Source: UTCFX2 sp963827155
Lineage (GTDB): Bacteria > Chloroflexota > Anaerolineae > Anaerolineales > UBA4823
DNA: 64,000 nt
Direction of reading: 5' to 3'
Assembly: GCA_963827155.1 (NCBI GenBank)
Contig: CAWGZV010000002.1
Span: forward strand, 3,596,001 to 3,660,000
The notes under the pieces were generated by a model. The model saw only the letters and a program-made list of their open reading frames with translations. It was not told the DNA's origin and did no database searches. Positions 1 through 8,157 of the stretch are shown piece after piece. Each line of letters opens with the position of its first letter. Within the stretch, counting starts at the first letter, position 1. The position numbers and the translations under genes are program-made.

Positions 1-347
1 TGGTTTTTGTGGTTGCCGATTTGATTTTTAAAGTTAACATTCTCGGCTGCCAGTTTCTCGCTGTTCTGCAGCGATTTTTGGCGCTCCCGCCGCACCCTGC
101 TTTCATTGCGCCCCACCAATCCGAGCAGCAAGGCAAATACAATTGGAGTGATATCGAAAAACCAGAGTAGCGGGTTAGTTAAATGCTGCCTTACGGCGTT
201 CTCGAGGGTGATCGGGAGCTGCGCATCGAGCAATGCAACGACAGTCGCGAAGACCACCGCGATGATCCCGAATAGAAAGCCAAGGATTGCATACCAAATC
301 GCAAAATTGGGTATCCGCTTTTCCTTTTTAGATGTTTGATCTGCCAT
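1..347 (-). CDS. Membrane sensor-like protein, N-terminal part (runs off window)
   Basis: The ATG at 345-347 opens a reading frame that continues past base 1 with no stop, so only the first 115 codons are visible. The protein starts with a short charged cytoplasmic segment (MADQTSKKEKR), followed by two hydrophobic stretches (around residues 14-36 and 54-74) and then a charged, probably coiled-coil region (RRERQKSLQNSEKLAAEN). Two membrane helices followed by a coiled coil is the layout of many membrane-anchored signalling proteins such as histidine kinases or GGDEF proteins, but no signalling domain lies inside the window, so the function is inference only. It could equally be a structural membrane protein. 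Confidence 0.6.
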   Translation of the reverse strand, partial: MADQTSKKEKRIPNFAIWYAILGFLFGIIAVVFATVVALLDAQLPITLENAVRQHLTNPLLWFFDITPIVFALLLGLVGRNESRVRRERQKSLQNSEKLAAENVNFKNQIGNHKN

Positions 348-467
348 GGCGCTCCCTCAGACAGAAATGTTTGTACAGCTTTTCTCAAGAAATCCCATCA
401 AGATTATACATTACCGTCCTCAACAGGCGCAATCAAACCTTAATGAAATTTAATAAAAAAAATACCG

Positions 468-3400
468 CTACTCGTACCGAAGCGCCTCCGCTGGCAGCAC
501 CTGCGAAGCCTGCAGCGCAGGAAGCCAGGTGGTCAGCAGAGTCATCCCATAGGCCAGCCCCGATACCACCCAGATCTCCGTCCAGGGCACCTGGAACACC
601 ATCCCTGGGATATCGGCAGCCATATCCGTGATCATCTGCGAGGCGGGGATCAGCGCCAGGGCAGCCCCCAACCCGATCCCCAGCAGCGACACGAATGAAG
701 ATTCGATCAGGAAGATCCAGCTTACCATCTTGCGCTGGAATCCAAGCGCCCGAAGCATCCCGATCTGCTGGCGCCGCTCCACTACCGCCCGTGTGCTGAT
801 CACCCCCAGCGCTGCCACACCCACAACCAGCCCAATCGTAAGAAAACCCATGAGCAGGTACTGGAATACGTATTGGGTGGCCATTGCATCGCGCAGCTCC
901 TGGATTTGATCGACGCTCTCCAGCCCATTATTGATGAAGGCCTCTTCAAGCGCTCCGCTGACCTTCCCCGCATCTTTCCCCTCTTCCAGCATCACGTAAT
1001 AGGTCGGCGATGCCAGCTCAAAAGGCAGCGCCTTCTCCAACGTATCTTGTGAAGCCACCAACCCGTACCCCGACATCACCATCTGTTCCAACACACCGAT
1101 GACCGTCAGCTCGAAAGTTGCTTCGCTGTTCGGCTCACGTACTTGCAGATGGATCGGTTTCATCGTTTCATCTTCCAAATACACACCATTCAGCTTGAAA
1201 TCCGGCCCGCCGATCATAATGCTGGTCGTATTTCGGGTTGGCACCGCCATTCGGTCGATCACTGCATAACCGCGGTGCTGCCTCACAGCCTGCCAGATCT
1301 CAGCGGCAGTTTCGTATCCTTCCGCTTTCACCGCGATTTCGTAATCGATGTTCTCGAGGTACGCCTCGTCAGCCGCCTGGATCAGGTAGCTGGACCAACG
1401 CCCGCTCTCCCCCTGCCGCAGCTCCACTGGCAGGCTGATCTGCGATGCGATAACTTGAAAATCTTCCCGCTGAAGCCCCGGCTCCACGCTGATGGCCCTC
1501 GCAAGGTCTCGAACGGGATTGCTGGCGCTTGAGTTCACCCGCAGATCGAAGCCACCTGTAAATTGCTCCGTGTTCTTCAAAATAAGATCGTTTACTTTGA
1601 ACAAGGTCGCCATAAAAATCACGCTGAACATGACCACCGCGAATATTGCAATCGTCATCCCGGTCCGGAAGCGGTTTGATAATGGATAGGCAATCGCCAT
1701 CCGCATCACAGGCGCAAACCGAGGCGCTCCGCCCACCGCAGTCAAGATCAAACGCAGCAGCAGGTCTGCGTTGAACATGATCACCAGTACTGCCCCGCCG
1801 ACAAGCAAAATCCCAGAGATGAAAAGCATCTCCGGCCCCATGCTCATCTCCGGCAGCCCGAGTTTATCTTCCAACAGCTCGACTCGGGAGCGCCCAAAAA
1901 CACGTCAGCGTCAGCCCTAAGATCGTGTACGCGATCCGGTCAGGAAGGTCGGGTGTGTTCCAGCTCCGCTCGCCTAACCTCCGGAACGAATAGCGCAGAA
2001 TCCCCCTCAAGATCAATCCGCCGCCGATGATCACCAGCGACACACCCAGGCTGTACGCGGCCCCGTTGGCTTCCTGGATCCCCAACTGTGTCAGCAGAAC
2101 CCCAAATATCAAGGTGAACGGACCGCTCGAAAACCCCAACCAGATCAGCCGGATCAAGCTCAACGGCACCTGGATCAGCCAGGCTTTCAGTGCTTGAAAA
2201 GGTCTCAGCCCGAGCAGAGCCATAAATCCAGCTCGAATATATCGAAATGGCACGCTCAGCCGCTCCCTCAAGTATTTCGGAGAGCGCGCAGGTTCAGGCA
2301 GATCGCGGATCGCCGACACGATGTTCAGGTGGCTGACCCGGTTAGCCGAGAAGAGCACCGTCGCGAAGGTCACCAGCATCCCAAGCGCGTAAGATACCAG
2401 CAGGCTGTTCAAGGTGAGGTATGGTCGGATTTTTAATCCCGATCCCGCAAACGCCCTTCCGAGGGTGGCCGCGATAACCAGCCCGATCAGCACCCCAAGC
2501 GCCACCCCAACCGCGGCTGCCATCAGGTCGTAGGCCGTCCCTTCGAAAACGAACATCTCCACCAGGTGACCTCGCTGCGCCCCCACAGCCCGGGTCATCC
2601 CCATCTCAGATTTCCGCTCGGATGCCAGCATCACGAAGATCAGGAAAATCAGCACCAACCCTGCGGTGATCCCAAACAAACCCGCCACAATAAAAATCGT
2701 GGTAAACGCGTTCGCAGCCGTCTCACTGGTGTCCAGTGCTTCGCGCTTGTAGTCGTCTACTCCCAGCTCGGATTGATCACTGAGCAGTTCCTCCAGGCGG
2801 TCGCGCAGCGCCTGGCTTCCCCAGTCCATGTCAGCCAGGATCGACTGCACCCGTCCCGCCAGATCGCTGTCTGCCAGCAGGCTGCGCGTCTCTGTATTAA
2901 GCTCATTGGTTTGCAGCCCAATTGCCAGCTTTGTCAGGTCCTCTTTTGTGATCCCTTTTTCCCGCTGAGCCGCCGCCAGCAGCGCCTGGATCACCGCCGG
3001 GTCTCGCCGTAGAAATGAGAAGACCTGTGCGGTGACGGTCGCGTCGCTCAGCAGCCCGCGCAGGTAGGCAGTTACCGCCTCGCTGTGTTCTACCCCAGCC
3101 AGCGCGTCCCCCTCGTTCGATACAACGATCATATTGATCTTGCCCCGCTGGTTGAACAGCACCTGGGCCTGGCGCAGGTTGATCAGCAGGCGGGCGTCAT
3201 CCCCCTCTGCTGCAATTCCTTTCACAGTGTAGACTTTCGGACGGTTGCTAACATAAATCTCCAGCTCGTCGCCTGAGGCGGCTTCGAGCGCTTCGGCTGC
3301 CGCTTTGTTGAGGTAAACTTCATGCTCCCCCAGTTCCTCCAGCAGGAGGGTCTTCCCCGCCGCGTCTCGGATCTCTGCTTGTGCCAGCACCGCGCTGTCC

Positions 3401-3894
3401 TCACTGCGCAGACCCATGATCGTGATACTGCGCAGGCTGCGCTTTCGGGTGATATTTACTACAGGCGCCGTTTCACTGATCTCTGGGACCAGACGATCGA
3501 TCAGCCCATATCCGCTAACCGACTCCTTCAAGGCCTCATACTGGCCCATTTTGAAATAGGAAGAAACCGAGCTGCTTTCCCCAAAAGACTGTTTCCCACC
3601 TCCCATCCGAATCACTTCATCCATTTCCCCCATCCCCTCGATCGCCTGACTTCGAATCGTGTACGAAAGTGTATCACCGGTGATGAAGGCCGCAGTAATG
3701 ATCAGAGTCGCGAGCATCAGTCCCAGCACGATGAGCGTGGATTGCGCCCTTCGGCGTGGGATCGGGCGCAGTCCTAGTTTGAAAAATACCGGCTGGCGCA
3801 GCGCGATGAACCCCAAACAGGCGATCACCAGCACAAGGGCTGCGCTCAAGCCGCCGGCAATCGTCGCGATTTCAAGCCCAAAAAGCCGCTGCAT
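468..3894 (-). CDS. Large FtsX/MacB-type ABC transporter permease, interrupted by a 1-base frameshift
   Basis: Two adjacent minus-strand frames (3894-1864 and 1874-468) form one permease of about 1,140 residues. The N-terminal part has membrane helices near residues 7-33 and 50-75, a long extracytoplasmic region, then an FtsX core (FIVAGLFGITAGLVLIFLI, followed by SERKSEMGMTRAVGAQRG). The second part carries another extracytoplasmic domain and a second FtsX core (TRAVVERRQQIGMLRALGFQ). Two FtsX cores in one chain is a known arrangement of very large permeases of the MacB superfamily. Removing one base from the A5 run at 1896-1900 joins the frames cleanly (...LTCFGRSRVELLEDKLG...), so this is either a recent mutation or a homopolymer base-calling error. 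The partner ATPase lies just upstream at 4025-4732; together they probably move a lipid, lipoprotein or peptide substrate across or out of the membrane. Confidence 0.85.
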
Positions 3895-3972
3895 ATCCTC
3901 ACCGCCTCCCAGAAATTGAAAGCCCTGAGGCGCCTGCGCTGCTTCCGATCAATTTAAGCCTCCCCAACCGCC

Positions 3973-4008
3973 GTTTATCAATCCGTTTATCAATCTGTAA
4001 ATCAATCG
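3973..4008. repeat. Short direct repeat, three 12-bp units
   Basis: Three consecutive 12-base units related to GTTTATCAATCC lie in the 130-base gap between the ABC ATPase and its permease. The first two are nearly identical and the third is diverged. No function can be assigned. Confidence 0.6.
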
Positions 4009-4024
4009 CCGAAACATCTTGCGG

Positions 4025-4732
4025 TCAGCCCTCCTGGACATGTATCGCCTGTTCGTTTTCAACCCGGCCGTCGCGCATCCACATGATCCGCCGGCACCGT
4101 CCCCCGATCCCCCGGTCGTGCGTCACCAAAATGAAAGTCAGCCCCTGTTCCCGGTTGAGATCCACCAGCACGTCCATGATTTCGTTTGCCGTCTCCGAGT
4201 CCAAATCGCCTGTCGGTTCGTCCGCCCATACCAGAGCCGGCCGGTTCACCAGCGCTCGCGCAATCGTTGTCCGCTGCCGCTCCCCACCGGAAAGCTCCGC
4301 CGGGCGGTGATTCGCCCGTTCCGCCAATTTCACCTGATCCAGGGCCTCAAGCGCCCGCTTGCGCGCTTCCCGAAGCCTGACCCCCGAGACCAGCAGCGGC
4401 AGCTCCACGTTTTCCACTGCGCTCAGCACTGGCAGCAGGTTGTAGAACTGGAACACAAAGCCCATCCGCCGGGCACGGTAGTCGGTCCGTTCGTGATCCG
4501 ACATCCCCGAAAGTGTCACCCCCTCGATCGCGATCTGGCCTTCATCGGCTGTATCCAATCCAGAGAGACAGTTCAGCAGGGTCGTTTTCCCGCAGCCCGA
4601 CGGTCCCATAACCGCCAGCATCTCGCCCCTCTGCACGCGCAGGTCAATTCCTCGAAGCGCCGGCACGCTCACAAACCCGGTGTGGTAGATCTTCTGTACC
4701 CCGCTCGCCTGAATGATCCAATCTTCGTCCAT
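4025..4732 (-). CDS. ABC transporter ATP-binding protein, LolD/MacB family
   Basis: A 235-residue nucleotide-binding subunit of normal family length. It shows Walker A (GPSGCGKTT), the Q-loop (FVFQFYNLLP), signature (LSGGERQRTTIARAL), Walker B with the family-typical DEPTGDLD, and the switch histidine (LVTHD). The PTGDLD form and the spacing place it with the LolD/MacB/FtsE branch that works with FtsX-type permeases. The ATG at 4732 is supported by an AAGGGAA ribosome-binding sequence just upstream. It is the first gene of a two-gene minus-strand unit with the large permease at 468-3894, which it must energise. Confidence 0.93.
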   Translation of the reverse strand: MDEDWIIQASGVQKIYHTGFVSVPALRGIDLRVQRGEMLAVMGPSGCGKTTLLNCLSGLDTADEGQIAIEGVTLSGMSDHERTDYRARRMGFVFQFYNLLPVLSAVENVELPLLVSGVRLREARKRALEALDQVKLAERANHRPAELSGGERQRTTIARALVNRPALVWADEPTGDLDSETANEIMDVLVDLNREQGLTFILVTHDRGIGGRCRRIMWMRDGRVENEQAIHVQEG

Positions 4733-4770
4733 TATTTTCCCTTTTAGATTTAAAGGCTCGCTTTTAAACG

Positions 4771-4776
4771 ATTATA
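4771..4776 (-). promoter_or_regulatory. Probable -10 box for the ABC ATPase-permease unit
   Basis: On the minus strand a perfect TATAAT lies 39 bases upstream of the ATPase start. The hexamer 17 bases further upstream matches the -35 consensus poorly, so this is a tentative promoter that may need an activator. Confidence 0.35.
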
Positions 4777-4946
4777 ATCCCCCGGTGTCCGCCTTTGACC
4801 CTATCGGATTCAATAGCAAATTCTCCCATTAAATCCGCTTGCCAATGCTTTGCTCATGACCACAAAGGCAAGCGGAATATCTCTAATTTATTCCTGGATT
4901 TTTCGCGGATCTCATCGAATAACCCTTACGGGATTTCTCATACCGC

Positions 4947-6854
4947 CTAAGAGAAAAAGTAAAAAATCGTAGCTCCAAACAAAACAATATAACCGATTGG
5001 ATAGATCCAATCCATAACGCGGTCGATGCGATCAGCTTTCTCAAGCTGATTGTGGACCTCCATCCATTTCAGGTACACGTTGTAGCACACCACCAGTGCG
5101 TTGACCACAAAAGTAATTGCCATGATCACGTCTACGAATGTCAGGTAGCCCATCCGGGGGTAGTCTTCTGCTAGGCTCCAGCTGAAGGCGATGAAAAGAA
5201 GCAGGTTGCCTGTGGCGACTTCAATCCGCTTTGCATAGTCCTTTAAGAAGAAGGTGATATAAGAGATGCTGATGATCAGCAAGATTGGGATGAAGATGCG
5301 AAATAGATAGTAGATCCGATAGCGCGGAGCACTGAAGTGGAAGGTGAAGCGTGAGGTTGGGTAGGCGCGGCTTGAAACCACACTGCTGACAGAGGTATCG
5401 AAATCCGTCAGTATGAACTCATCCTCGCCGTTCTCGGGGTCGATCTCGCTGAAGCCCTCCATCGGCACCATTACATAGCGGTCTTCCGGGTAGAGCATGT
5501 CGGCGTGGATGTAAAAATCCTCCGTATCGAATGGATACTGGCTGAAATCGAAATTGAGCTGGAAGTTGGTGGAAAAGCGCTCCAGGTAGGTCACGCTGCC
5601 GTCTGGCTCCACATCCACAATCCGGCTGAGCGCCCAGCGGTTGCCCTGCTGGTTGAAGAATGTGAAATCCGGCCAATCGCCTTTGGTGTCCGTCAGAAAC
5701 TGGTTGAAATTGGTCTCTGTGTACTCTTTCACCTGGCAATTGCATGAATCTGGGCTGAAGGCGAGCTTGGCGTCCTTCCAGGCGAGCTTAATCGTTCCCA
5801 CCGCCGTCATGATCTCATTCGATTGGTCGATCATTACAATCTGCTGCAGCTTGATCCCGGTTTGCACCTCAGTCGGCAGCCGCATCACATCCTGGCTGTT
5901 GGCTTCTGAAGATCCGCTTGTCACTTCAGGGGCATCCACTCCAGCCAGCAGGAGGAATTCCCCGCTGGTGGGCGGCGCCCCTTTGGGGCTGGAGAAGATC
6001 TCCAGGCTGTAGGACTTGCCGCCTTCAGGGAACGCATATTCCAGTGAGGTCTGGCTGTCTGTACCTTGCAGGTTTCCGAGGCTCACCGGTTTTCCCCCGT
6101 AGTCTCGCAGCACAAGGATGGGCTTCAGGTCTCCGCTCGTCGCTTCGATAAAAACCGATAAATTCTCTCCCGGATCGAAATCATAGAGCGGCACCGTGAT
6201 CGTAGTCCGGTTTGCGTCAAGGCTGCTTTTATACTCCTGGACCCGACCGGTTGATCCCAGGCGGGTCTCGTCCTGGACTGCGATCATTGCCCCATTCGGC
6301 AGAGCCGTACCTTCCAGCACCTCCGAGGCGTCTACCCCCAACAGCAACCGGTATTCGCCAGAAGTGACCCGACCGGCAGCTGAAAGCGCGCCTGAAGCTC
6401 CCAGGATGTAATCGCCGTCTTCAGGGATCAGAAAATCTAGAGCGGCGCTGTATCCAGGACCGCTGTCATCATCCCATGCCAGGAATGTTTTGTCGTTTAA
6501 TGCTGGCAATTCCGCAAGAGGAAGCTCAGCAGTCTGAGCGATCGACTGTACTTCACTTCGGTAAGTGCCGATCAGCACCGGCAGGTCCACTGAACCCTGC
6601 ACTAGCGATAAAGCCGGATCGAGGTCGCCTGCAGTGGTCTCTAGCAGCGCAAACAGCCTCTGCCCTTTCTTCATCCCCGAGATTACGAAAACATCGATTT
6701 CACCTGGATTGATCTTGCCCTGGATTTCCTGCACCGGCGCGGCCTCTTGCGCCTTCGCAAGCATCGAGGGGAACGCCTGAAGCAAACTTGCTGATAACAC
6801 GAAGATGAGCAGTGAAAATGCGAGCTTGCGGGATAAGTTAATCCGTCCGGGCAT
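4947..6854 (-). CDS. Pentameric ligand-gated ion channel (Cys-loop family) with two extra N-terminal domains
   Basis: A 635-residue protein, far longer than GLIC or ELIC (about 320). A signal peptide (residues 1-36) precedes two beta-rich domains, about 43-178 and 190-312, each ending in a related motif (GEYRLLLGVDASEV and GEFLLLAGVDAPEV). Residues 322-508 are the channel's ligand-binding domain, with the hallmark YPFDTEDF at 440-447. Four membrane helices follow: M1 515-537 with the conserved proline (FIPILLI), M2 543-562, M3 571-592, M4 615-634. As in other bacterial members the disulfide of the animal Cys-loop is absent; the only cysteines near it are a CNC at 371-373. The glutamate at the inner end of M2 (RIEVATG) suggests cation selectivity, by analogy. 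The two-lobed N-terminal region recalls DeCLIC, a bacterial channel with two N-terminal domains. The start is supported by AGGAGG eight bases upstream. It is probably monocistronic. Confidence 0.92.
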   Translation of the reverse strand: MPGRINLSRKLAFSLLIFVLSASLLQAFPSMLAKAQEAAPVQEIQGKINPGEIDVFVISGMKKGQRLFALLETTAGDLDPALSLVQGSVDLPVLIGTYRSEVQSIAQTAELPLAELPALNDKTFLAWDDDSGPGYSAALDFLIPEDGDYILGASGALSAAGRVTSGEYRLLLGVDASEVLEGTALPNGAMIAVQDETRLGSTGRVQEYKSSLDANRTTITVPLYDFDPGENLSVFIEATSGDLKPILVLRDYGGKPVSLGNLQGTDSQTSLEYAFPEGGKSYSLEIFSSPKGAPPTSGEFLLLAGVDAPEVTSGSSEANSQDVMRLPTEVQTGIKLQQIVMIDQSNEIMTAVGTIKLAWKDAKLAFSPDSCNCQVKEYTETNFNQFLTDTKGDWPDFTFFNQQGNRWALSRIVDVEPDGSVTYLERFSTNFQLNFDFSQYPFDTEDFYIHADMLYPEDRYVMVPMEGFSEIDPENGEDEFILTDFDTSVSSVVSSRAYPTSRFTFHFSAPRYRIYYLFRIFIPILLIISISYITFFLKDYAKRIEVATGNLLLFIAFSWSLAEDYPRMGYLTFVDVIMAITFVVNALVVCYNVYLKWMEVHNQLEKADRIDRVMDWIYPIGYIVLFGATIFYFFS

Positions 6855-7372
6855 GGAATCCTCCTGAATTCAATCGATCCTTACATTGATTGTCCTGAAC
6901 CTTGCTGTTACCCTTCCCCCCATCGAATGGATCGCCGTTCGGGCTCGATGGTGCTTGGGTGTTTCCCTTGAAATGTTCTGCTGCCATGTTATCTCCGACT
7001 CGGCATCATGATGGCTTCATCTGTCTGAGGCAGACATTAATCCATTCTAAGGCTGATTTTACCAATTGTCCATCCCGGGGATATCCGCTTGCCAAAAATC
7101 CACCTTTCTCCCAACCTTCTTCAATCCGCGGGCAACTCATGATCCCGTTTTATTTTAATAATAAAAACCACTGTCCTTATGTTAGGTCGCCCTGCAGGTC
7201 TGATCCTTGTCAAGGTTTAATCTCCACTGCAAGCTGAAGCATCCAAACACATCCCTCCAGGCACTTTGAATCATAATTCGCTTTTCACGAGCCGGATTTC
7301 GATTTCCTTGTGTAGAAGACTGATAAATAAAATTAGACTTCTTTCACTTTCGTTAAATATGCGTTCTCATGC
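6855..7372. other. Intergenic region without a recognisable gene
   Basis: About 520 bases between the divergent ion-channel gene and the winged-helix regulator. A 111-codon open frame on the plus strand has no ribosome-binding site and no family resemblance, so I do not call it. It presumably holds the channel promoter, but I see no confident boxes. Confidence 0.5.
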
Positions 7373-7400
7373 TTGACTTCTTTCGACATGGGGGTAGAAT
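7373..7400 (+). promoter_or_regulatory. Sigma-70-type promoter of the regulator-ABC operon
   Basis: TTGACT (7373-7378) and TAGAAT (7395-7400) are separated by 16 bases and lie 35 bases upstream of the regulator's ATG at 7435. Each box differs from consensus at one position. Confidence 0.6.
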
Positions 7401-7434
7401 TGCATTCGATATTTTGGTAATTTTGGAATTTTAA

Positions 7435-8157
7435 ATGAAATTGACCCGCAGACAAGAAGTATTCATTCAAAAGATGATCGAGCTCAAGACCGAGTTTGTC
7501 GGCCCGATCCATTACTCTGTCCTGGCAGAACGCCTGGGAGTCAGCCCATTCACCGCTTACGACATGCTCTGCTTGCTAGAGGAGAAGGGTTTTATCACAT
7601 CAGTCTATCAGCTTCCCGCGGACAAGAGCGGCCCGGGGCGCGCCGAACGTGTTTTCTTCCCCTCAGAGAAGGCTCACGCTCGTCATCGTCATGTTGTAGA
7701 ACAGGCTGGAGGCGATCCGCTCGACAGTGAGGCGTTGAAAGCGTTCGTATTGGAACAGCTTCGCGAAAATCAGATGCCCTATCAGGAGCTGGCCGATCAG
7801 ATGATGGCGCGCCTTCTCCCCAATGCCCAAGGGGAGGAGCGCTATTGTGTCGAAGTGATGACCATCGCTGCTCTGCGACTTGAGCAAGACCCCGGTAGAC
7901 AGATGCTCGCGGATCACCTGTCGGAGTTTCTGCCCGGCGATCCTGGCTCGGATAGGTCGAACCTGTGTCTTCTAGCTGGTTTTGTATATGGTCTGTTGGC
8001 TTCGCAGTGCACGGCCGATCAAGAGTGGTTGGAAAAACTACGCGAGCACCTGCGTGGGTATATGGATTTGGTCATACAGCTGAGCACCGGGCAGTGCAAA
8101 CGTTTGGCAGATCAATTGTCTGGCGTGTTCGCTTCACTGGTCGAGGCTCACGAATGA
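7435..8157 (+). CDS. Winged helix-turn-helix transcriptional regulator
   Basis: A 240-residue protein. Residues 1-60 read as a winged helix (LTRRQEVFIQKMIEL, then VLAERLGVSPFTAYDMLCLL as the helix-turn-helix and a wing around VYQLPADKSGPGRAERVFF). The remaining 170 residues are helical and acidic-rich and match no family I can name; they may be a ligand-sensing or dimerisation domain. The ribosome-binding site is weak. Its TGA stop overlaps the ATG of the ABC protein (ATGA at 8154-8157), so the two are translationally coupled, and it most likely controls this operon. Confidence 0.75.
   Translation: MKLTRRQEVFIQKMIELKTEFVGPIHYSVLAERLGVSPFTAYDMLCLLEEKGFITSVYQLPADKSGPGRAERVFFPSEKAHARHRHVVEQAGGDPLDSEALKAFVLEQLRENQMPYQELADQMMARLLPNAQGEERYCVEVMTIAALRLEQDPGRQMLADHLSEFLPGDPGSDRSNLCLLAGFVYGLLASQCTADQEWLEKLREHLRGYMDLVIQLSTGQCKRLADQLSGVFASLVEAHE

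Noticed and set aside
6902..7237. A 111-codon open frame on the plus strand in the gap before the regulator
   Set aside because: No ribosome-binding site, unusual composition rich in Ser/Pro/His with no family match, and overlap with a presumed promoter region.
7965..8153. A 63-codon N-terminal extension of the fused ABC ATPase
   Set aside because: It lies entirely inside the regulator gene in another frame; ATG 8154 overlaps the regulator stop, a standard coupling.
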